This document shows positions 55,159 through 64,000 of a stretch of 64,000 nt of DNA, piece after piece. The notes under the pieces are model-generated. The model was given only the letters and a program-made list of their open reading frames with translations. It was not told the origin of the DNA and did no database searches. Position 1 is the first letter of the stretch; each line of letters opens with the position of its first letter. This stretch comes from Acidimicrobiales bacterium (GTDB lineage: Bacteria; Actinomycetota; Acidimicrobiia; Acidimicrobiales; UBA8190): positions 1 to 64,000 of the forward strand of contig JASHUM010000033.1 in the NCBI GenBank assembly GCA_030040015.1, given 5' to 3'. Position numbers and translations under genes: made by a program.

Positions 55159-56949
55159 GTGCCCGACACGGCGCCGCCCCTGCTGCCCCAGCCGCGTGCG
55201 CTCGATCTCGATCGCCGGTCACGCGTGCGCGTGTCGGAGCCGGACCGGCGCACCGAGGCCCCCCGGCTCCCTGCTCAGGGATACCGCCTGACCATTCCCG
55301 GTGACGGGGGGGTGCGTGTCGAGGCGGCCGACGACGCCGGCTGGTTCTACGCCTTGCAGACACTGGGCCAGCTGCGCCGGCTCTCCCCCGACGGCGCCGT
55401 GCCCTGCGGCGTGATCGAGGACTGGCCCGACCTGCCGGTGCGCGGCGTCATGCTGGACGTGTCACGGTGCAAGGTCCCGACGATGGCGACGCTCCTCGCT
55501 CTGGTCGACCGCATGGCCTCCTGGAAGCTGAACCAGCTCCAGCTCTACACCGAGCACACCTTCGCCTACCCCGGCCACGAAGAGGTTTGGACGGGCTCCG
55601 ATCCCTACGACGCCGAGGACCTGGCCCGCCTCGCCGAGCACTGCACCGACCGACACGTCGAGCTGGTGGCCAACCAGAACACTCTCGGGCACATGGAGCG
55701 CTGGCTGGTGCACGACCGCTACGCGTCTCTCGGCATCGCCCGCGGCGTGGTGCGGGGACCGTTGGGCATGCCCATGCCCGCCTCGACCCTCGATCCTGCC
55801 GATCCCGGCGCCCTGGCCCTGGCGAGCGAGATGCTCGACACGTTGACCAGCGCACTTCCCGGAAGCCGCTTCCACCTGGGCCTGGACGAACCCTGGGACC
55901 TCCCCCCATCCCGTTGGGGCGAATGGGGCGAGTGGCTGAGGCAGCTCCGCGCTCTTCGGCCCCTCGCCGATCGCCAGCTGCTCGTGTGGGGGGACATGCC
56001 CGCCGCCCACCCCGAGCTCCTCGACGCCCTCCCCGACGGGGTGACCGTGTGCGAGTGGGGCTACGAGGCCAACCATCCCTTTGGCGCCCGGGTCGCCGCC
56101 CTGGCCAGGGCGGAAGTGCCGTACTGGGTCTGCCCCGGCACGTCCAGCTGGCTGTCACTGGTGGGGAGGACCTCCAACGCCGTGGAGAACTGCCGCCGGG
56201 CCGCCGAGGCCGGCGCGGCGGGCGCCGGCGGACTCCTCGTCACGGACTGGGGGGACATGGGCCACTTGCAGCACCTTCCCGTCTCCGACGCCGGCCTGGC
56301 GACGGCAGCGGCCGTGTCGTGGTGCCGGTCGAGCAACGGAATGGGAACGGGAACGGAGGAGCTGGCACGCCTTCTCGATGCCCACTGCTACGGCGACTCC
56401 GCCGGGCGGCTGGGGAAGGCGTTGGTGCGGCTCGGCGACCTGCACCTGCTCCAGCCGCTGCGCGTGCCCAACGTCTCCGCCCTCGTGCTCCCGCTCTACT
56501 TCCCCCAACTGCCGGTGGGCCACCCCTTGCACGGCGACCTGGCGCCTTCCCACCTGCACGCCGTCACCGACGGCATCGACCAGGCACTCGACGATCTGGC
56601 CAAGGCCGAGCCCCGGTCGGAGCACGGGCGCCTGGCCGTCGACGAGCTCTCCGCCTCCGCCGAGCTGGTCCGGCTGTGCTGTCTCGACGCAGCAGCCCGC
56701 CTGGCCGGAGACGGGACGCTGGCATCGGTGCCCGACACGACCCGGGCCCAGCTGTCGCAGTCCCTGGGCGGGTGCATCGAGACCCACCGCCAACGCTGGC
56801 TGGCTCGCAACCGGGCCGGGGGACTCGAGGAGTCGTGTGCGTGGCTCGAGCACCTGCGCCACTGCTACGACGAGGGCGGTGCAGACGACGACTGGGCCGG
56901 ACCGCTCGTGGCCAGGCTGCGGGCCCGCGACCGCCGAGCGACCCCGTGA
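55159..56949 (+). CDS. GH20-like beta-N-acetylhexosaminidase
   Basis: DLPVRGVMLDVSRCKVPTMATLLALVDRMASWKLNQLQLYTEHTF, GSRFHLGLDEPWDLP (Asp-Glu pair), N-terminal YRLTIPGDGGVRVEAADDAGWFYALQTL; GTG start 55159. Confidence 0.85.
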   Translation: MPDTAPPLLPQPRALDLDRRSRVRVSEPDRRTEAPRLPAQGYRLTIPGDGGVRVEAADDAGWFYALQTLGQLRRLSPDGAVPCGVIEDWPDLPVRGVMLDVSRCKVPTMATLLALVDRMASWKLNQLQLYTEHTFAYPGHEEVWTGSDPYDAEDLARLAEHCTDRHVELVANQNTLGHMERWLVHDRYASLGIARGVVRGPLGMPMPASTLDPADPGALALASEMLDTLTSALPGSRFHLGLDEPWDLPPSRWGEWGEWLRQLRALRPLADRQLLVWGDMPAAHPELLDALPDGVTVCEWGYEANHPFGARVAALARAEVPYWVCPGTSSWLSLVGRTSNAVENCRRAAEAGAAGAGGLLVTDWGDMGHLQHLPVSDAGLATAAAVSWCRSSNGMGTGTEELARLLDAHCYGDSAGRLGKALVRLGDLHLLQPLRVPNVSALVLPLYFPQLPVGHPLHGDLAPSHLHAVTDGIDQALDDLAKAEPRSEHGRLAVDELSASAELVRLCCLDAAARLAGDGTLASVPDTTRAQLSQSLGGCIETHRQRWLARNRAGGLEESCAWLEHLRHCYDEGGADDDWAGPLVARLRARDRRATP

Positions 56950-57755
56950 CCGGTGAGGGCCCGAAGGGGGCGGGGACCGTGCTCCACCTCGGCCCCCACC
57001 CCGACGACGAGCTCATCGGCGCACCCGCCACGCTCATGGCCCTGCGCGACGGGGGGTGGACCGTGGTGAACGTGGCGTGCAGCCTCGGTGCCGACTCGGA
57101 CCGTGCACGGCGGAGGGCCGAGCTCGCCACGGCCTGCGCCAGGGCGGGCTTCGTCTGCGAGACGCTCGAACCGCTCCCCGACCCTCTGCCCCCGGGCGAC
57201 GGCGCCCCCTCTGGCCGTCGGCTCGTCCCGGCGTTGACGGCGATCGCCGACGAGTACCGGCCTGCCATCGTGGTGGCCCCCAGCCCGCACGACCGCCACC
57301 GCGGCCACGAGGCCGTCGGCCGTGCCGCCCTGGAGGTGTGTGCCGGCTCGGGCACACACAGGCCCGAGCGGCTCTGGCTGTGGGGACTGTGGGCCGACCT
57401 CCCCTTCCCCTCCCTGGCCGTCGGGTTCGACGACGCACGTCTGGAGGAGATCCTCTCCGCCCTTGGCGCCCACGCCGGGGAGCTGGCCCGGAACGACTAC
57501 CGCCGCCTGGTCCGGGGGCGGGCGGAGATGAACGCCGTCCTCGGCGCCGAGCGGGTGTTCGGCTTCGGATCCGTGGGGGCGACGGCGCCCTACGTCGAGG
57601 TGCTGAGCGAACTGGGCCGGAACGACGGGCGATGGCAATTGGGTGTCCCCCGGTGGCTCGACGTCACCGGCCCGATCGGCGGGCTCGGGACGGTCGTGCT
57701 CGACGACTGGCTGTCGGGCCCCAGCCTGACCGACCGCTTCGGGCCGCCCGGCTGA
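56946..57755 (+). CDS. PIG-L family deacetylase
   Basis: VLHLGPHPDDELIGAPATLMALRDGGWTVVNVACSLG, VVAPSPHDRHRGHEAVGRAAL; GTGA overlap with GH20 gene. Confidence 0.93.
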   Translation: MTGEGPKGAGTVLHLGPHPDDELIGAPATLMALRDGGWTVVNVACSLGADSDRARRRAELATACARAGFVCETLEPLPDPLPPGDGAPSGRRLVPALTAIADEYRPAIVVAPSPHDRHRGHEAVGRAALEVCAGSGTHRPERLWLWGLWADLPFPSLAVGFDDARLEEILSALGAHAGELARNDYRRLVRGRAEMNAVLGAERVFGFGSVGATAPYVEVLSELGRNDGRWQLGVPRWLDVTGPIGGLGTVVLDDWLSGPSLTDRFGPPG

Positions 57756-57803
57756 CCGGGGATCGGTGTTTCACCGAGCCTTACAATCGGCTCGCAGCGG
57801 ACC

Positions 57804-58709
57804 ATGGACATCTACCTCGTCGACGGCACCTACGAGTTGTTCCGGCACCACTTCGGTCAGCCTTCCCGGCTGTCGTCGGAGGGAACCGAGATCGCCGCCA
57901 CCCGCGGCGTGCTCTCGAGCGTGCTCGGCATGTTCGAAGCAGGGGCCACTCACCTGGGAGTGGCGACCGACCATGTCGTCGAGTCCTTCCGCAACGATCT
58001 GTGGCCGGGCTACAAGACGAGCGCCGGAATGCCGCCGGAGTTGCTTGCGCAGTTCCCTCTCGTCGAAGAGGCGCTCGTCGCCCTGGGCGTGACGCTGTGG
58101 CCCATGACCGAATTGGAGGCGGACGACGCCTTGGCGTCGGCGGCCGCCGTCGCCTCCGACGACGGTCGCGTCGACCAGGTGCGCATCTGCACCCCCGACA
58201 AGGACCTGGCTCAGTGCGTCCGCGACTCCCGGGTGGTGCAATTCGACCGGCGAGCCGACGTCACCCTGGACGAGAAGGGCGTGTGGCAGAAGTTCGGCGT
58301 CGCCCCTCCGTCGATCCCCGGCTGGCTGGCGCTCGTGGGCGACAGCGCCGACGGCTTTCCCGGGCTCGCCGGCTGGGGCAAGCGGTCCGCATCCGTTGTC
58401 CTGGCCCGCTACGGGACGATCGAAGACATCCCCGACAAGGTGGCCGACTGGGACACCGACGTGCGGGCCCAGGTCCGGAACGCGGCGGGCCTGGCCGACC
58501 GTCTGGCTTCCGAGCGTGAGCTCGCCATGCTGTTCTGCCGGCTGGCGACGTTGCAGGTGGAGCGCGACCTCCTCGGCGACGTCGACGAGCTGGCCTGGTC
58601 CGGACCCACGCCGGCCTTCATGGAGATGGCCGAGTTGTTGCGCGACCACCGCCTGGCCGATCGTGCCACCACCCTGGCGGCGCAGCTGGGAGACGGGGCT
58701 TCGGGCTGA
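57804..58709 (+). CDS. Stand-alone 5'-3' exonuclease (PolA N-terminal-like)
   Basis: YLVDGTYELFRHHF, FRNDLWPGYKTSAGMPPELL, ELEADDALAS, ICTPDKDLAQCV, LVGDSADGFPGLAGWGKRSASVVLARYG. Confidence 0.88.
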   Translation: MDIYLVDGTYELFRHHFGQPSRLSSEGTEIAATRGVLSSVLGMFEAGATHLGVATDHVVESFRNDLWPGYKTSAGMPPELLAQFPLVEEALVALGVTLWPMTELEADDALASAAAVASDDGRVDQVRICTPDKDLAQCVRDSRVVQFDRRADVTLDEKGVWQKFGVAPPSIPGWLALVGDSADGFPGLAGWGKRSASVVLARYGTIEDIPDKVADWDTDVRAQVRNAAGLADRLASERELAMLFCRLATLQVERDLLGDVDELAWSGPTPAFMEMAELLRDHRLADRATTLAAQLGDGASG

Positions 58710-58730
58710 CCGACGTCCCCGGCCCCGCCG

Positions 58731-59858
58731 TCAGCGCTGCAGGACGACCACCCCGGCGTTCGCTCCCCGGCCCACGGTGTGCGACAGCGCGGTCCGGGCG
58801 CCGGGCACCTGACGCGATCCGCACTCGTCGCGCAGCTGCCGCACGAGCTCCACGACCTGTCCCAGGGCCGAAGCTCCGAGCGGTTCCCCCTTCGACAGGA
58901 GCCCGCCGCTGGGGTTGACGGGGAGCCGGCCGCCGAGCGTGGTGGCGCCCGACTCGAGCAACTCGGCCGAACCCCCGGCGGGACACAGGCCCAGCTCTTC
59001 GTAGCTGAGCAGCTCGCGCGCCGCGTCGGTGTCCTGGCATTCGACGACGTCGAGGTCCTCGGGACCGAGGCCCGACTCCTGAAAGGCGTCACGAGCCGCC
59101 AAGGTGGTGGGGGGGACCACGGCATCGTCGGTCAGGCCCGACATCGGCGTCGACTCACTCAACACCGACCCGGGCAGGTGTGAGCGCAGCACCGCCGAGG
59201 CCAGTCGCACACCGGTGCCGGTGCCGGCTCGGAGCACGACGGCGGCAGCACCCTCGTTGGGGCTGCACAGCATCCACAGGTGCAGCGGTTCACACACCAG
59301 GCGCGACTCGAGCACCTCGGCGGCAGTCACCTCGGAGCGGAACATGGCGTCGGGGTTCTCGGCACCGTGCCGGCGGTTCTTCACCACCACAGCGGCGAGG
59401 TGATCCTTGGTCACCCCCGAGGTGTGCATGAGGCGCATGGCCCGCAGAGCGAAGTAGCCCGGGGTGGCAGCCAGTCCGGCTTCCTCCTGCCAGGGGTCGA
59501 AGAACGACGAGCGGATGATGCCCCGGGGCATCTTCTCCACGCCGAACACGACCACGCAGTCGTGCTGACCGGACGAGATGGCCGACGCCGCCAACTGGAG
59601 CGCCGCTCCACCACTGGCGCACCCCGCCTCCACGTCGACGATGGGCATCCCCGTCATGCCCAGGGCCCCCAGCACCTTGTGCCCGCAAGCCACGCCGCCG
59701 TAGGCGGTACCGCAGAAGGCGGCCTGGAAACCCCCTCGGCCCACTTCGGCCTCGGCCAGGGCGGCGCGCACCGCCACGACGCCCATGTCGGTGGTGGAGG
59801 TGTCGGGGTGCCGCCCGAAGGGGTGCATGCCCACGCCGGCCACCTCGACGACGCCCAC
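58731..59858 (-). CDS. Divergent thiolase-like (SCP2/lipid-transfer-type) protein
   Basis: VDVEAGCASGGAALQLAASAI (Cys), VECQDTDAARELL in place of HDCF/NEAF, GGLLSKGEPLGASALGQV in place of GHPxGATG, ALSHTVGRGANAGVVVLQR. Confidence 0.88.
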   Translation of the reverse strand: MGVVEVAGVGMHPFGRHPDTSTTDMGVVAVRAALAEAEVGRGGFQAAFCGTAYGGVACGHKVLGALGMTGMPIVDVEAGCASGGAALQLAASAISSGQHDCVVVFGVEKMPRGIIRSSFFDPWQEEAGLAATPGYFALRAMRLMHTSGVTKDHLAAVVVKNRRHGAENPDAMFRSEVTAAEVLESRLVCEPLHLWMLCSPNEGAAAVVLRAGTGTGVRLASAVLRSHLPGSVLSESTPMSGLTDDAVVPPTTLAARDAFQESGLGPEDLDVVECQDTDAARELLSYEELGLCPAGGSAELLESGATTLGGRLPVNPSGGLLSKGEPLGASALGQVVELVRQLRDECGSRQVPGARTALSHTVGRGANAGVVVLQR

Positions 59859-59864
59859 GCCCGT

Positions 59865-60287
59865 TCAGCTCCCCGGGGCGAAGGCGTACGTCACGACCGA
59901 CCGTCCCAGCTCGTCGGTGTGCAGCGCCACCACGACGAGCTCCATCGACTCGTCCAGGGACAGGGCGGCCGGGTCGGACTCGGTGATCCTCGCCACCACG
60001 CGCACACCTTCAGGCAGCTCGACCACGCCGAAGCCGTACGGCACGTCCCCTGCGTACCCCGGGGGCGGGGCGGTCACGGCGGTGAAGGCCCACAGCGTGC
60101 CGGGTCCCCGAACGTGCACCTCGTCGACGGTGTCGGCCGAGCAATAGGGGCAGAGGAGGGCGCGAGGGAAGTGCACCTTTGCGCACGTGCCGCACCGTCC
60201 GCACACGAGCGCCGGTGGCGGGCCCTCGACGAACAGGCCGTGGCGCACCGGCACCGACGTGCCGGTGGACGGGTCAGCAGGCGGCAA
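59865..60287 (-). CDS. Zn-ribbon OB-fold (DUF35) protein
   Basis: LVCGRCGTCAKVHFPRALLCPYCSADTVDEVHVRGPGTLWAFTAVTAPPPGYAGDVPYGFGVVELPEGVRVVARI. Confidence 0.92.
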   Translation of the reverse strand: MPPADPSTGTSVPVRHGLFVEGPPPALVCGRCGTCAKVHFPRALLCPYCSADTVDEVHVRGPGTLWAFTAVTAPPPGYAGDVPYGFGVVELPEGVRVVARITESDPAALSLDESMELVVVALHTDELGRSVVTYAFAPGS

Positions 60288-60930
60288 GCTCGGTCGCCGC
60301 CTCCTGGCGCTCGTCGAGGAAGGCCCACCAGGCGTCGGCGGCAGCCCGGCCGTTGCGACCGACGACGTCCTCGTCGGGGTCGAGGGCGGTCAACGCCTCG
60401 AGCGCCCAGGTGCCATGGGCACGGTCCATGACGGCGTGCACGTCCCAGAACCGGGTACCGGAGTCGGTCAGGCCGTAACGGGCTCGGAGCCCGTCCGCCT
60501 TGGAACGGGCGATGGACGCCGCCTGGACCTCGTACGCGGCCAACGCCGCCAGCACGGCCACGGGGCCGCGACGTGCCGACTCCCGGTAGCACTCGATCAA
60601 CGCCGACGTCGCCGGCGTCGGCTCGTCCTCACCGGCCCCCACAGCCCGGGCGAAGCGGTCGAACAGCTCGAGATGAGGAGCCGGCACTCCGAGCTCGTCC
60701 TCCAAGTTCCCCTCCACCAATTTCCGAGCCTCACCGTCGGGGAGCGCGTCACGCGCTCCGGCCAGCATCTCGGGCAGCACGGCTTCGAAGTACCGGTACT
60801 GCGCGGCGTAGGCGGCCAGCTCACCGCGGACCAGCTCGCCAGCCTCCCAGCGGCGATAGAAGGGGTGGGACAGAAGACGACGGTCGGCGAGGACCTCGTC
60901 CATCACGTGGTCGAGCGAGTCTCGGAGCAT
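60274..60930 (-). CDS. CADD/PqqC-like heme-oxygenase-like diiron protein
   Basis: LLSHPFYRRWEAGELVRGELAAYAAQYRYFEAVLPEML, NLEDELGVPAPHLELFDRF, AAYEVQAASIARSKADGLRARYGL, WDVHAVMDRAH; start MLRDSLDH at 60930 inside longer ORF. Confidence 0.85.
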   Translation of the reverse strand: MLRDSLDHVMDEVLADRRLLSHPFYRRWEAGELVRGELAAYAAQYRYFEAVLPEMLAGARDALPDGEARKLVEGNLEDELGVPAPHLELFDRFARAVGAGEDEPTPATSALIECYRESARRGPVAVLAALAAYEVQAASIARSKADGLRARYGLTDSGTRFWDVHAVMDRAHGTWALEALTALDPDEDVVGRNGRAAADAWWAFLDERQEAATELAAC

Positions 60931-61367
60931 GGCGGCGCATCGTAGCCCTCGCCACCCGGCATGCTCCTGCCCGGATCCTCCTGTGCTCGTGTCGCCGCCT
61001 GCGGTGGTGGGGGGAGCCGATCCAGTGCTCGCCTCCCTCCCGGGATGGCAGCCACCACGGCGAACACCGTGTCGCGCAGGTGCAGGATCACCGTGTCGAG
61101 ATGCTCGAGCCTGTCCCGGATCTCGGTCAGGGCCACGGCTACGTCCTCGAGCGAACCCGACAGCGGGGCGGTGACGTCCTCCACCGACCGCACCACGCGG
61201 TCGAGCTGGACAGGGAGCTCCCCCAGCCCGTCGAGCAGCTCCCGAGCCCGCGACAACGTGGCCGGAGAGCGGGCCAGCTCCTCCCCCAGTGCCAGGAACC
61301 AGCGCAGCAGTGCAACGGGAGAGGGAATGCGCAGACCCGGCGAGTCGTCGGTCACGGCGCTCATCAT
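60903..61367 (-). CDS. Hypothetical protein (helical)
   Basis: LALGEELARSPATLSRARELLDGLGELPVQLDRVVRSVEDVTAPL...EIRDRLEHLDTVILHLRDTVFAVVAAIPGG; operon-like position. Confidence 0.5.
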   Translation of the reverse strand: MMSAVTDDSPGLRIPSPVALLRWFLALGEELARSPATLSRARELLDGLGELPVQLDRVVRSVEDVTAPLSGSLEDVAVALTEIRDRLEHLDTVILHLRDTVFAVVAAIPGGRRALDRLPPPPQAATRAQEDPGRSMPGGEGYDAPPCSETRSTT

Positions 61368-61394
61368 GGCCCGAGGGCCTCGGCCCCGCCCGTC

Positions 61395-62102
61395 TCAAGG
61401 GCTGTCGCCGACCCAGCTGAGGTCGCCTGCGCCCACCGACAGGACGCCGTCGATGCTCTCCAGCGCGGCCACGAGGTCGTGAAAGTTGCCTCGTCCCCGG
61501 AGCTCCATAGACACCCGCACCCCGCGCCGGGTGCCTTCTTGGTCCTCGTGGTCGACCGTCAGCTCGGCAATGAGGAAGCCGGCCGCGGTGCACTGCTCCA
61601 GGGCGCTGCGCAAGGCCCCGCTTCCGTCGCGGTAGCGGAGCCAAAGGGTATTGCGGCCTCGGGACTGGGGAAGCACCCGGACTATGGGGGTATAGCCGTA
61701 GACGACGAGGAAGTGGGCGGCCGTGACCCCGGCGGCCAGTGCCAGTAGCCCGGCGCCAGCGGCAGCGCCCACGGCGGCAGTGAGCCAGACGGCGGCGGCT
61801 GTCGTCAGCCCCCGCACCACGTCCCGTCGGACGAAGATGAGCCCGCCCCCGATGAACCCGATGCCCGTCACGATCTGGGCGGCGACCCGCGATGGGTCGA
61901 GTACGACACGACCCGGGCTGAGCACGTCGGAGAAGCCGTACTTGGAGATGAGCATGAAAAGCGCCGCGCCGAGGCCCACCAATGTGTGGGTGCGCAAGCC
62001 TGCCGACCTCTGGCGCAGCTCTCGCTCCACGCCGATGCAGCTCGAGAGCAGCAGCGCCACGGCCAGGTCCACTGCCTGGGCCGCTCCCGATCCAGTGTCC
62101 AC
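61395..62102 (-). CDS. MgtC/SapB family membrane protein
   Basis: GVERELRQRSAGLRTHTLVGLGAALFMLIS, IVTGIGFIGGGLIFVRRDVVRGLTTAAAVWLTAAVGAAAG. Confidence 0.92.
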   Translation of the reverse strand: MDTGSGAAQAVDLAVALLLSSCIGVERELRQRSAGLRTHTLVGLGAALFMLISKYGFSDVLSPGRVVLDPSRVAAQIVTGIGFIGGGLIFVRRDVVRGLTTAAAVWLTAAVGAAAGAGLLALAAGVTAAHFLVVYGYTPIVRVLPQSRGRNTLWLRYRDGSGALRSALEQCTAAGFLIAELTVDHEDQEGTRRGVRVSMELRGRGNFHDLVAALESIDGVLSVGAGDLSWVGDSP

Positions 62103-62149
62103 CGTGCCCCCCTACCCCGGGGAGGGGAAGCGAAATCCCTGGTGATGGG

Positions 62150-63238
62150 CTACAAGCCGTAGAAGGCCCGGGCGTTGGCCCCGGCCACACGGGCCAACGA
62201 CTCCTCCGAGAGCCGGCCTCGGGCGTGCTCGACGAGCTCGGTGGTGGCGCGTGGCCAGGCCCCGTCCCAGTGGGGGTAGTCACTGGCGAACATGACGCAG
62301 CGATCACCGAGCGCTTGGACGAAGGACGGCAACGTCCCCTCGTCGGGCTCGCAGGTGATCCACACGTTGCCCACCTCCACGTACTGCGCCGGAGGACGCC
62401 GCCACCCATTCGGGATCCAGTCCCCCCGCGACTCGTAGTGCTCGCCGAGACGCTCGACGAACCACGGCAGCCAGCCCGCCCCTGCTTCGAGGAAGGCGAC
62501 GCGCAGCCGGGGGTGGCGATCGAACACCCCGCCGCTCACGAGTGCGGTCATCGCCGTCATCTGGTCGAAGGGGAAGCTGATGCAGTGGACCTGGATGTAG
62601 TTGGTGAACCGGTCCACGCCGATCTTGGGGAGGTGGATCCCGGGCGCGCCGTGGATGCCGAGGGCCATGTCGAGGTCCTCGGCCGCCGAGTACAGCGGCT
62701 CGAGGTCGGGATGGTCGAGGTTGCGGTCGCGCAGCGCCGGCGGCAGCACCGTGCACACCAGGCCGAGCTCCTTGGCCTCGCCCATGACCGAGACCGCCGT
62801 GTCCACCGACTCGACCGGCACCACGGCGGCGGCGTGCAGGCGGCCCTGTCCCTTGGCGCAGAACTCCGAGACCCAGCGGTTGTAGGCGCGGGCGATCCCC
62901 TCGCCCAGGACCGGGTCCTGCACGGCCGGAACACACAGGCCGAAGCTCGGGAACAGCACCATGACGTCTATGCCGTCGGTGTCGGCGTTGGCCAGCACCC
63001 CGTCCACGCTGTGCGGGTTGACACCCGCCGCCGTCGTGATGCCGTGGTCGGGCGGGCACCCTGCCCCCGGGCCCTCGAAGAAGGGAACCGGGCGGCCCTC
63101 GACCTGCACTCCCAGCTTGGTGTCGCTCCGCACGGCCATCTGGTCGGGGAAGCGCTGGAACAGCTCGCCGAAGAACTCGACCGACTCGGCCACGTGCCCG
63201 TCGGCGTCGACCACCTCCAGGCCCTGGGGTTTGGTCAT
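62150..63238 (-). CDS. Amidohydrolase-2 family metal-dependent hydrolase
   Basis: VVDADGHVAES, NRWVSEFCAKGQGRLHAAAVVPVESV, RLRVAFLEAGAGWLPWFVERL, MFASDYPHWDGAWP. Confidence 0.93.
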   Translation of the reverse strand: MTKPQGLEVVDADGHVAESVEFFGELFQRFPDQMAVRSDTKLGVQVEGRPVPFFEGPGAGCPPDHGITTAAGVNPHSVDGVLANADTDGIDVMVLFPSFGLCVPAVQDPVLGEGIARAYNRWVSEFCAKGQGRLHAAAVVPVESVDTAVSVMGEAKELGLVCTVLPPALRDRNLDHPDLEPLYSAAEDLDMALGIHGAPGIHLPKIGVDRFTNYIQVHCISFPFDQMTAMTALVSGGVFDRHPRLRVAFLEAGAGWLPWFVERLGEHYESRGDWIPNGWRRPPAQYVEVGNVWITCEPDEGTLPSFVQALGDRCVMFASDYPHWDGAWPRATTELVEHARGRLSEESLARVAGANARAFYGL

Positions 63239-64000
63239 GGCTCTGCCTCCTCCCCATCGAAGACGATCACGCTGCGGGCCACTGTTCCAGCCTCCATGGC
63301 GTCGAACGCCTCGTTCACCTCGTCCAGGGCGATGCGCTGGGTCACCAGGCTGGTGGCGTCCACTGCTCCGGTGCGCACCAGCTCCACCAGGGCGGGAAAG
63401 TCACGGTCGGGGTCGGTCGACCCGTACACACACCCGGTGACGGTCTTCCCGTCCACGAAGAGCTCCATGGCATCGAAGGTGACCTGCTCCTGGGGAGAGC
63501 CGGCGCCGACGAGCACCGTCGTTCCGCCCCGTCTCGTGGCGGCGAAGGCCGCTCGGATGGTGGTGGCCCGGCCCACCACCTCGAACACCGTGTCCGCCCC
63601 ACGGCCATCTGTGGCCTGGCGCACCCCGGCCACGGTGTCACCGGCGGCGTCGACGGTCACCGTGGCGCCGAGGGCCTTGGCCATGTCGAGCTTGGTCGGC
63701 ACCGGGTCGGCGGCCACGATCAGTCCCGCCCCGGCCAGCCGCGCCCCTTGGATCACGGACAGCCCCACCCCTCCGCAGCCGATGACGGCCACCGACGTGC
63801 CCGGGCGCACCTGGGCGGTGCGCCACACGGCACCGATCCCCGTCGACAGTGCGCACCCGACCAGAGCGGCGAGCTCGAGCGGCACCGACCGGTCGATGGG
63901 GACCGCTTCGCCCTCGGGGACCAAGGTGCGCTCGGCGAAGGTGGCTGTTCCGAGCCCACGGATCAGTTTCTGGCCGTCGAGGGTCGCGTACTCGCCGCCC
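63235..64000 (-). CDS. Zn-dependent (class III-like) alcohol dehydrogenase, 5' end beyond right edge
   Basis: Frame stays open to 64000: GGEYATLDGQKLIRGLGTATFAERTLVPEGEAVPIDRSVPLELAALVGCALSTGIGAVWRTAQVRPGTSVAVIGCGGVGLSVIQG. Confidence 0.9.
   Translation of the reverse strand, partial: GGEYATLDGQKLIRGLGTATFAERTLVPEGEAVPIDRSVPLELAALVGCALSTGIGAVWRTAQVRPGTSVAVIGCGGVGLSVIQGARLAGAGLIVAADPVPTKLDMAKALGATVTVDAAGDTVAGVRQATDGRGADTVFEVVGRATTIRAAFAATRRGGTTVLVGAGSPQEQVTFDAMELFVDGKTVTGCVYGSTDPDRDFPALVELVRTGAVDATSLVTQRIALDEVNEAFDAMEAGTVARSVIVFDGEEAEP

Noticed and set aside
57772-57796. CGAGCC-N8-GGCTCG hairpin before the exonuclease gene
   Set aside because: Short stem, no U-tract, ordinary for this GC content; not enough to call a terminator or operator.

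Overview
High-GC actinobacterial chromosomal window (Acidimicrobiia-like by gene content; inferred, not searched). The left third (about 0.7-15 kb) is an extracellular and nutrient-acquisition block. It contains a secreted GH5 cellulase and a secreted S53 (sedolisin) protease that share an almost identical C-terminal array of 7 x 48-aa 'DAQWHGP' repeats, a pstB-S-C-A phosphate transporter behind a tandem 11-nt PHO-box-like array, and a sortase next to an LPFTG-anchored repeat protein. From about 15 kb to the right end the window is mostly CoA-thioester catabolism: 3 acyl-CoA synthetases, 6 acyl-CoA dehydrogenases, 3 thiolase-type enzymes, DUF35/OB-fold proteins, 2 enoyl-CoA hydratases, CoA-transferases, SDR/ADH enzymes and a Liv-type ABC transporter with a fused LivH-LivM permease. 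Interspersed are MarR-linked ABC exporters, a GH20/PIG-L/FGGY-kinase carbohydrate patch and two heme-oxygenase-like diiron (TenA/PqqC/CADD-type) proteins. The most notable unexplained signal is a recurrent palindrome, TGAC-N6-GTCA. A manual scan found it four times, each time in or at the edge of a short divergent promoter, three of them next to acyl-CoA dehydrogenase genes. This suggests an undescribed local regulon, possibly controlled by the TetR gene at 50.2 kb. No rRNA, tRNA, CRISPR array or intact mobile element was recognised.
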